NCBI GenBank assembly: GCA_020719045.1 | Contig: DYQY01000005.1 | Span: 1-64,000, forward strand | Reading direction: 5' to 3' | Source of the DNA: Candidatus Termititenax sp. | GTDB taxonomy: Bacteria; Margulisbacteria; Riflemargulisbacteria; GWF2-35-9; DYQY01 | Length of the DNA stretch: 64,000 nt | Shown here: positions 54,363-61,875 of the stretch, one piece after another | Layout of the letters: every line of letters starts with the position of its first letter | Position numbering within the stretch: the stretch's first letter is position 1 | The notes under the pieces: model-generated | Seen by the model: only the letters and a program-made list of their open reading frames with translations | What the model was told of the DNA's origin: nothing | Databases searched by the model: none | Position numbers and translations under genes: made by a program

Positions 54363-57300
54363 ATGAAAAATAAAGTTATATCATTTATCGAGGCTCCGAC
54401 CTTTAAACCATATGATTCTTCATTGTTTCCGAAGAGTAGGTATAGAGATTTTAAGCTTATTCAGTTTCAGTTAGGAGTCTTAAATCAAAGTCTGAGAGAA
54501 TGGGTAAGGCCAATGGACCAACTATTTAAAAACTTTTTCGTGGCAAGCAATATGCGAGAGCTTTACGGAGATAGAATTTCAAGGCTTACAGATAGGATGA
54601 TTTCTGGAGAAAAATATGCTAATGGAGAATCACCAAAAGAGATATACGAGGATTTAAGAACACGCGCTGTTGAGGTTAGGGGTATGCAACATGAGGTGTT
54701 AAGCTCCTTAATGAAGAAGCTTGAGACAGATAGAGTTTTTAAAATGCATCAAGGAGAAGAGTGTATTTCAAATCTTTGTGATAATAACAAGAAGTATTTG
54801 ATTGCGCTTTTTTCAAAGAAAGTAACCAGAGAGAATATGCGTATTCTTTTAGGTGGTGTTGATGCCTCAAACATGCTCAGTGATGATCAGCTAAAAAGTA
54901 TTTTGTATGCCTTAGAAAGCCATGGATTAGTAAAAAATGGTGAATTTACAGAGCAATTCAAAAAGGAAATGATTGATAATGATCCAACATTATTTGAATA
55001 TGAAAAGCAAACACCATTTAAATTGTGGATTCAGTCAAGGGTTTTACCTAGAACACTTAAGCCCCTTATTGACGGCTTAAAGCAACAGTATTTATTAACT
55101 CATCTTGAACCAATAAAGAGAAACCTTGTTAAGAATGTAGTAGATGCTGATGTAGGATTAGTAGTGAGTAGTAACGGTTTTTGTTCTTTAATTCCATTTC
55201 ATGTTCAGCTTAATAGGGTGATTCAGTTGCCTTTTCAGGAAGGTGAGCAAAAATATAATTTTATTTATCTTGAGGATTTAGTAAGGCATAACTTAGAGCA
55301 GATTATGGGATTTCGCTCAAAAGATGCTGAGACAAGAATGGCGTTGTTTGTTAGAAACGTAAATGTACCTTTTACCATAAAGGATAGTCCTGATGAAAGA
55401 AAGGTAATGGCAAGGGGAGTATTAGCAAGAAAGACTGCTGAAATTGTGATGATAGAGGTTGAGCAAGGTTGTTCAGATAGAATAAAGGGTTTTCTTAAGA
55501 GTAAGAGTAAGTTTAAGGCTGGTTTTCACAACTACGTTCCTATTTTAAGGGGTGTTTTGCCAATTGAGGTTCCAGGAAGAATAGATGCTAGGTTTGTTGG
55601 TGATATTTATAAGGCAGTTGATAGAAAAGAATTAAAATATGAAAAATACAGAAGAATAACTCCAAAATATAATAGTTATGTCCGATATGCAATGTTTAAT
55701 GAACTTTTATTTCAATGGCCATATCATGAGTTTATTTTAGATAAAGTAGTTAATGAGACTATTGATATTTTTGAATATTTAAAGAATCCAGATGTTTTGG
55801 GACCTGATAGAGTGAAAATGTCTTTGTATCAGTCACTATACAGAACAGATGAGGAGTCTGCCCCAATGCATGCGGTAGAGAGAGCCGCAAAAGCAGGCGT
55901 CTCAGCTCATATTATTTGTGAGATAAAGGCAAGGTTAGATGAGATTTCAAACTTTAAATGGGCTAGAAGGTTAAAAGAAGCTGGTGCCCATGTTCATTAT
56001 AGTATGATGAAAAGAAAGATTCATACAAAGGTTACAGTTTCAAAATTAGAAATTAAACAAGAGGGTCTATTATCTAAAAGTAATTTTACTTCAGAACAGT
56101 GGCAAGTAATGATTAGTAGTGGGCTAATTGAGCCTGTAAAGGGGCAACCAGAAAAAGCTATTTGTACAAAATTATTAAATCCAAAATTATTGCCTGAAGG
56201 ACTACGACCTTCAAGTGACATTCAATCAATGTTGCCTGTTCAACTTATTGCTGACTTAGCTTTAACAGAAGAGCAGCAATTAATGATTAAATCTGCGGAT
56301 ATTTGTTTAAGAATTACCCATGTTGGAACAGGAAACATTCGAGAAGGTTCAGCTAAAAACTTTGAGGATATAAATGTTTTTTCCACAAAGCCTTCTTTAG
56401 GACGAGAAGCACAATATATGTTTGATAGCTTAGAGGCTAGCGTTCTTCCTGATGAGCCAGAAGGTGAGATGTGGTTTGGGAATCATTTAAAAGAACATTT
56501 AAGGGAAAAGATTAGCTGTGAAATAGCCAAAGGTAAAAATGGTTATATTTGTATAAAAGTAAATCAGCTAGAAGATGATGAAATGATTGACCTTTTGTAT
56601 CAGGCATCACAGGCAGGAGTAAATGTAGATATTTTTGTTAGAGGATTTAATATTATTCGAACTGCAAATTTAGAGCCATTAACTTTGACAAATGCAGATA
56701 TTGGCGAAACAGAGCTTAAAGCTGACGCTAATAGGATTATTACTAATGACCAGGCTATAAATATTTGGGGAAAGCTAAAGGAAATAGGAGTAATAGACGA
56801 GGCTAATCTGATAAGTAAAGACTATATGACTAATAGGAATAGAGTTTTTTCATTGTTATCTACAGAAACAGGAAAAGAAAAAGCAACACAGGTTATGGAA
56901 AAGGTTTTGGATGAAGCGTTTAAAATGAGAAAGTTTTCTGAAAATATTAGACTTTATCGAGTTATTGATAGACATTTAGAGCATTCAAGAATTTATATTT
57001 TTGGTAAAGGGGAGGACCCTTTTGTGGTTATCGGTTCTGCCGACATCATGAAGCGTAATCTTCGTAAGAGACAAGAAGCTGATAGAGTTATAAAGGAACC
57101 AGCATTAAAAAAGCAGATACTAGAAATAGTTGATATTTATAAGAAGAATCCTGCCCACATGGAAATCATGACAACTAATGAGAGGTATTACCTAATGGAC
57201 ACTGACCAGACTGGCAAGTCGGTTCAGGAACATTTACTTCCTTTATATCATCATACCAGTAGAGATGATGGGCATGCTAATAAGTGGCTGTTTTATGAAT

Positions 57301-57509
57301 GCTTACAACAAGATACAGCAAACAATATTTTTGGACAACTTTCATCGAAATTTCCTTCTTCGTTTACGTGGACGAATGGACACCTTCGGTCGGATTTTAT
57401 TGTTACGGATGAGATTATTAGTGAGCTGAGTGAGAAGATTTATGCTTATCCTGGCATGGATAGGCTTGTTGGGTATTTGATTAAGATTATGTTACAAAAC
57501 TGGGAATAG
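54363..57509 (+). CDS. PPK1-type polyphosphate kinase with large insertions
   Basis: 1048 residues versus about 690 for normal PPK1. Core landmarks: FFVASNMRELYGDRISRLTD, FIYLEDLVRHNLEQIMGF, YQSLYRTDEESAPMHAVERA, catalytic H554 in KRKIHTKV, HVGTGN (652-657), ASQAGVNVDIFVRGFNIIR, second His H874 in HLEHSRIYIF and IGSADIMKRNLRKR. Extra sequence sits near 160-265, between H554 and HVGTGN (~80 residues), and between the VRG motif and NIRLYRV (~85). Both active-site His are kept, so polyphosphate synthesis is plausible. TATATT lies seven bases before ATG; no Shine-Dalgarno. Confidence 0.85.
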   Translation: MKNKVISFIEAPTFKPYDSSLFPKSRYRDFKLIQFQLGVLNQSLREWVRPMDQLFKNFFVASNMRELYGDRISRLTDRMISGEKYANGESPKEIYEDLRTRAVEVRGMQHEVLSSLMKKLETDRVFKMHQGEECISNLCDNNKKYLIALFSKKVTRENMRILLGGVDASNMLSDDQLKSILYALESHGLVKNGEFTEQFKKEMIDNDPTLFEYEKQTPFKLWIQSRVLPRTLKPLIDGLKQQYLLTHLEPIKRNLVKNVVDADVGLVVSSNGFCSLIPFHVQLNRVIQLPFQEGEQKYNFIYLEDLVRHNLEQIMGFRSKDAETRMALFVRNVNVPFTIKDSPDERKVMARGVLARKTAEIVMIEVEQGCSDRIKGFLKSKSKFKAGFHNYVPILRGVLPIEVPGRIDARFVGDIYKAVDRKELKYEKYRRITPKYNSYVRYAMFNELLFQWPYHEFILDKVVNETIDIFEYLKNPDVLGPDRVKMSLYQSLYRTDEESAPMHAVERAAKAGVSAHIICEIKARLDEISNFKWARRLKEAGAHVHYSMMKRKIHTKVTVSKLEIKQEGLLSKSNFTSEQWQVMISSGLIEPVKGQPEKAICTKLLNPKLLPEGLRPSSDIQSMLPVQLIADLALTEEQQLMIKSADICLRITHVGTGNIREGSAKNFEDINVFSTKPSLGREAQYMFDSLEASVLPDEPEGEMWFGNHLKEHLREKISCEIAKGKNGYICIKVNQLEDDEMIDLLYQASQAGVNVDIFVRGFNIIRTANLEPLTLTNADIGETELKADANRIITNDQAINIWGKLKEIGVIDEANLISKDYMTNRNRVFSLLSTETGKEKATQVMEKVLDEAFKMRKFSENIRLYRVIDRHLEHSRIYIFGKGEDPFVVIGSADIMKRNLRKRQEADRVIKEPALKKQILEIVDIYKKNPAHMEIMTTNERYYLMDTDQTGKSVQEHLLPLYHHTSRDDGHANKWLFYECLQQDTANNIFGQLSSKFPSSFTWTNGHLRSDFIVTDEIISELSEKIYAYPGMDRLVGYLIKIMLQNWE

Positions 57510-57554
57510 CGAGAATATTGTTGAATATTTTCGATAATTTATAGGGAGACAAAA

Positions 57555-59072
57555 ATGCAAATAAAGAGTAGTGATTTAAAATTAGCAAATTCTCAACTAA
57601 GTTCACTTATTTCTGGTTCAAGTAACCTGAAGTCAGACAACAGTGCTTATCATTCAGGGGATACAAGTAAGCTGACTTTACAAGAAATACAGGATATGCC
57701 AAGAATAGCTTCCTCTAAGGGATACAAGATTCATCCGATACTTGCAGAGATTCTTGTATACAAACCTGTTTTTGAAGTTATTGCAGGTCTAGATGGTGAT
57801 AACTCATCAATTAGTTTAGCTGATATTAGTAAATCTAGTGAAGCTACTGATTCTGTAGTAAGTAAAATTCATGAGGTATTGCCAGGGACGTTGGCATATA
57901 AGACAGACGAGGAGCAAGGAGTTGTCTCTAATTTTAAGAGATCAGCGGATCTTTCGGAGATGGCTACTTTTGAGTTATCAGATGTGGCTAGTGTTGATCT
58001 TAAAGGTAGACAGTATTTTTTTGCAGTGGAGAGAGATGCTAATCTTAAGGGTGAAGCAAGAAGTGTGCTTTTTATAAGAAACTCAGAGACTAAGAGTTTT
58101 AAAATATTAGATTTAGAGCAATTTGGAGTTGTTAATACGGGATTTAGTGGAATAGATTTACAAGAAACCGATAAGGAATATATTCTTACAATACTATCTA
58201 ATAAATTCAACACAACTGCAATAGAAACAGCAGTTGATGATAAAGGACATCGGATTGAGAATAAATTTACTTTTAAGATGAGTGGAAGAGAGTATTCTTT
58301 TATCCCTCCAAAACCAAGGTTTATTGTTCGGGATGCTTTACTTACAGAAGAGTCTACTGGACTTCCAATTAAATTGTTAGTTGAGCTAAGACAAAAGGAT
58401 TTAGCCCCGATTATGATAAGTTCTTTTTATTACCTAAATCAAATACATTTTCCAAAAGAATATTTTTTTGGACAGGCAGATGAGTCAAGTGTGAAGAGTT
58501 TACGTTATTTGATGGAGGCAGGTCGTTCTGCAACAAGACAGTCTGAGATGATGGTAAAAAGATATGGAAGTAGTGCAAGGATGGAGCTAGAAGGTATCAG
58601 TGTAGTAGGAGATAGGGCATATATGATGAATAGTGATAGTAATGATGGTATTCCAACCTACTTGTATATTGATTTAAATACAGCCAGTGTTGATAAATCA
58701 AAAAAATTAGAAGAGAAGACAGTTGATGTTCAAAAGATCGGAGACTTTGGAGAACTTTCTACTCTTTTAGGAATTGAGAAGATAGTGACTTTTGGAATGA
58801 CTTCAAGAGATGGATACTTGTATACATTGCATGGTCAACCAGGTAACGATAAAGATTTCTTTGTGGTAAGAGTCAAAGAGTCAGACTTAAGGAGCGGTAA
58901 TATGCAGGAAGTTTATAAGAATATAAAGATTGTTCCTGTAAATCTAGCAGGTTATTCAAATAGAACAATAAGACCATATAGTTTGTTTTTTCAAGGAAAT
59001 GAAATAGGAGTTGGAATTAAAGATGGTAAAGATAGAACGACAGTTCTATATTTTGACGCAAAAGACATATAA
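57555..59072 (+). CDS. LDGD-motif protein 1 of a tandem trio
   Basis: 505 residues, family not recognised. After a helical N-terminus (LTLQEIQDMPRIASSKGYKI) comes FEVIAGLDGDNSSISLADIS at 73-92, an Asp-rich loop like an EF-hand or dockerin repeat. The remainder is beta-rich with alternating strands and turns (YFFAVERDANLKGEARSVLF, KILDLEQFGVVNTGFSG), possibly a propeller. No signal peptide or membrane helix. AGGGAGAC lies before ATG, 45 bases after the polyphosphate kinase. The two genes after it have the same layout. Confidence 0.6.
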   Translation: MQIKSSDLKLANSQLSSLISGSSNLKSDNSAYHSGDTSKLTLQEIQDMPRIASSKGYKIHPILAEILVYKPVFEVIAGLDGDNSSISLADISKSSEATDSVVSKIHEVLPGTLAYKTDEEQGVVSNFKRSADLSEMATFELSDVASVDLKGRQYFFAVERDANLKGEARSVLFIRNSETKSFKILDLEQFGVVNTGFSGIDLQETDKEYILTILSNKFNTTAIETAVDDKGHRIENKFTFKMSGREYSFIPPKPRFIVRDALLTEESTGLPIKLLVELRQKDLAPIMISSFYYLNQIHFPKEYFFGQADESSVKSLRYLMEAGRSATRQSEMMVKRYGSSARMELEGISVVGDRAYMMNSDSNDGIPTYLYIDLNTASVDKSKKLEEKTVDVQKIGDFGELSTLLGIEKIVTFGMTSRDGYLYTLHGQPGNDKDFFVVRVKESDLRSGNMQEVYKNIKIVPVNLAGYSNRTIRPYSLFFQGNEIGVGIKDGKDRTTVLYFDAKDI

Positions 59073-59089
59073 AAAGAAGGAGTTGAAAA

Positions 59090-60376
59090 ATGGTAAATGT
59101 TAATTACGATACAGGAAGGATAAACAGCATAAGACAGATGGGGGCTTTTCAGATTAAGGAAGCGTTAAAGGGAGGTTCCTTAAGTTCAGGTGAGGCTTTA
59201 AAAACATTGTCAGCTTCAACAAAAGGTAGTGAGGATAATATTCTCGCTTCTGTTATTTCTCAGAACTTCCAAGTATTTGCAAATCTTGACGGGAATCCAG
59301 GTCTAAGTGCTGGTGATATGGATATTTTGATGCTTTCCTCTGACGTGGTTAGACAAACAGGCAACAAAAGCTTTGTCAGTGCATCAGATAAATTACACAG
59401 TGGTATTGTTTCAGAATTAGAGAAAAGCTTAGATATGCAAGTTGCTCCAAGTAGACTTGCAATACAAGCTGATGCGATAGACGTGATTAACACTAGTCAA
59501 GGTAAAGCTATTTTTTACGTTAGAGAGGGAAATATAAGAGTTCAGAAGGATAAATTTGTTGTTAATCAGAGAGGCGTTGAATTAATAGTTGAGATAGTTG
59601 GCAAAGATGGTATTTCTTCTGAAAAATTAGTAGAGCTTCCAGTTCCTGCGAATTCCGCTTTTTCTACGACCATAAGGTCAGCTTCAGTAAACAAAACAGG
59701 TAATGGCTATCAGCTTGATGTTTATCTTGATTCAATGGACAGTAGGGTTATAAATGGAGCAAAGGTTTCTTATAGTCTAGACTCTTCTTATAATCTTGTT
59801 CGTAATGAAGAGGGCGAGCCTACTATTGATATTGCAACGCTTTCTACTGTGGTAGTTGATAGGGATAACTTAGGCGGACTTGCTTCGCTTGGTAAAGGCA
59901 AATATTGTGCAATACAAAATAAGGGTAAAGAAGGTTTGTTTTTCTATGCGTTAAAAGAACAATTAAAAGGAACAAATATTGATATGGTTATGGATGACCA
60001 AAGGACTTCAGTTAGAAATATTAAGCTTGGAAATGTTAGAGAAAATTTCTCTACTGTTGATTTAAGTAATTACTCAGTCAGTTCTGCTGAAGCAGATGAT
60101 AATAAGTTATATGTCCTTTTAGTTAGTGAGCAGAATAAGAATCAACATTTTCTTTTAGTTGTTGATAGAAATCAGCTTCAAGACTCTAATAAAACAATGA
60201 CAGAAGGCTTTGATATTGTGATGTTACCATCAGATGTTCTTGGCTTGTCAGATGTAAGAACAATGTCAGTAAACAGTGGCAGAATTCATTTTTTTAACCA
60301 CGCAGAAAATATGGTTAAAGATGAGGATTTTGGACAGGTTGTTTCTTTTGATATTAATAAACTATTAGTCAAATAG
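59090..60376 (+). CDS. LDGD-motif protein 2 of a tandem trio
   Basis: 428 residues. Same plan as its neighbours: helical start (FQIKEALKGGSLSSGEALKT), then NFQVFANLDGNPGLSAGDMD at 59-78 with Asn in place of the second Asp, then a beta-rich body, ending in DVRTMSVNSGRIHFFNHAEN like the IRSMSVSNNRIYLL of protein 3. No known domain, signal peptide or membrane helix seen. AAGAAGGAG precedes ATG, 17 bases after protein 1. Clearly an operon. Confidence 0.6.
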   Translation: MVNVNYDTGRINSIRQMGAFQIKEALKGGSLSSGEALKTLSASTKGSEDNILASVISQNFQVFANLDGNPGLSAGDMDILMLSSDVVRQTGNKSFVSASDKLHSGIVSELEKSLDMQVAPSRLAIQADAIDVINTSQGKAIFYVREGNIRVQKDKFVVNQRGVELIVEIVGKDGISSEKLVELPVPANSAFSTTIRSASVNKTGNGYQLDVYLDSMDSRVINGAKVSYSLDSSYNLVRNEEGEPTIDIATLSTVVVDRDNLGGLASLGKGKYCAIQNKGKEGLFFYALKEQLKGTNIDMVMDDQRTSVRNIKLGNVRENFSTVDLSNYSVSSAEADDNKLYVLLVSEQNKNQHFLLVVDRNQLQDSNKTMTEGFDIVMLPSDVLGLSDVRTMSVNSGRIHFFNHAENMVKDEDFGQVVSFDINKLLVK

Positions 60377-60387
60377 GGCTGATACTT

Positions 60388-61875
60388 ATGGATATTGCAA
60401 CAGTTAAGAGTGGAGCAGCAGAAGTATCAAAATACTTTTTTGAGTCTAAAAAAGGTCATTTAGATAAGGATACTGCACGCATCTCTTCTGATGAGGTGAG
60501 CTATTGTTTGAATTTTGGTTCAACGAATCTTTCCGCTAACGCAAAGGTATTTATGGAAGGGTTACTTTTTAGAAAAGTTTTCCTTTCAGTAAGCGGACTT
60601 GACGGTGATACGACTACTGGTGTTTCTTTAGAAGATATCAACATATTAGCCTCAAAGCAGGATGCAGCTCAGATAGAGAAGATATTCCAAACTATTCCGC
60701 AGATAAATGTATTAGAGAACTCAACGGAGTATGGAATAAATACAAAAGAATCAATTCATTCATTTCAGGTTTTTCCTATAGGTGGTGAAAAGAAACTAAT
60801 ATATGTTGCAAGAGGTGATTTAGGACTTTCTCCTACTGGGTTTTGGGTCGGAAATATTCAGGATGATTTTGGACAAGAGTACATTAGTTTAGAAGGTAAA
60901 CAAATCAATAATGCAGATTTCGGCGGACTTGATGTTAAGAATGAAAACGGAGAAGTAGTAATCAATATACTAAATAGACCAACATCAAAAATAGAGATAA
61001 AGAGAGTAACTAATAACATATATGAATTTAATCTTGGCGGAAAAGGTCAAAATGAAATTAATCATATTATCGTTTACGACAGAGAAGATGAGAAACAATA
61101 TTATGCTGATTTGCAAAGAAAGTTTTTTATTCATAAATCAGAGAAAGAGAAGTTTTTTAATAAGGACGGTAGACTTGTTTCTATAAGAATGAATGCTAAT
61201 AAATCACCTAATACTGTAACTTTACCTTTTTCTTTAGAAAGACTTACGGTTAGAGAACAAGACCTTAAAGGGCTTTTCCTTGAAGAGAAGATAAAGCATT
61301 CTGCGCTTACAGATGATGGAGTTATGATGGGAGTTGGTAGTATTCCTGGTGCAAATGCAGAGCAACTAGCCGTATACAAGATGTTAGCGACATCAGATAC
61401 AAGGGGTATAGTAAGTTCAGACAAAGGTGTATATGTTTTTGGTGAAGTAAATAATGACCAGAAAGTTTTTTTTATTGATAAAGATTCAAGGATAACTTTG
61501 ATAGATAAAGGTTTGTTTTTTTCTAATAATTTTGGGGTACAGAATGCAAAAGTTATAGCTGCTTCATATAGTAGTAATAGCTTTGTGTTGTTGGTACAGA
61601 ACTCAGAAAGAAAAGACGGAGATAGTATTCGTACATATTATCTAGCCAGTATTACAGAAGAAGAATTGCATTCTAGTAAAGAATGGAATTTATCTCCTTT
61701 TAAAGTAATAACAGATTCTCTTTCACCTGAAGCGACAATTAGATCAATGTCAGTAAGTAACAATAGAATATATCTATTATCAGATGACCCTTCTAGAGAA
61801 GATCATGGTAAAAAGGAACATATTATTCATGAGTTAAGCTCAGAAGTATCCTCTAAAATATTAGGAGCAAAATAA
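60388..61875 (+). CDS. LDGD-motif protein 3 of a tandem trio
   Basis: 495 residues. FLSVSGLDGDTTTGVSLEDI at 65-84 follows a helical segment (ISSDEVSYCLNFGSTNLSAN). The body is beta-rich with turns such as FGGLDVKNENGEVVINIL. It ends TIRSMSVSNNRIYLLSDDPS and a helical tail. Weak ribosome site (AGGGCTG), eleven bases after protein 2, so translation may be coupled. Its TAA overlaps the ATG of the next gene (TAATG). Function unknown. Confidence 0.6.
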   Translation: MDIATVKSGAAEVSKYFFESKKGHLDKDTARISSDEVSYCLNFGSTNLSANAKVFMEGLLFRKVFLSVSGLDGDTTTGVSLEDINILASKQDAAQIEKIFQTIPQINVLENSTEYGINTKESIHSFQVFPIGGEKKLIYVARGDLGLSPTGFWVGNIQDDFGQEYISLEGKQINNADFGGLDVKNENGEVVINILNRPTSKIEIKRVTNNIYEFNLGGKGQNEINHIIVYDREDEKQYYADLQRKFFIHKSEKEKFFNKDGRLVSIRMNANKSPNTVTLPFSLERLTVREQDLKGLFLEEKIKHSALTDDGVMMGVGSIPGANAEQLAVYKMLATSDTRGIVSSDKGVYVFGEVNNDQKVFFIDKDSRITLIDKGLFFSNNFGVQNAKVIAASYSSNSFVLLVQNSERKDGDSIRTYYLASITEEELHSSKEWNLSPFKVITDSLSPEATIRSMSVSNNRIYLLSDDPSREDHGKKEHIIHELSSEVSSKILGAK

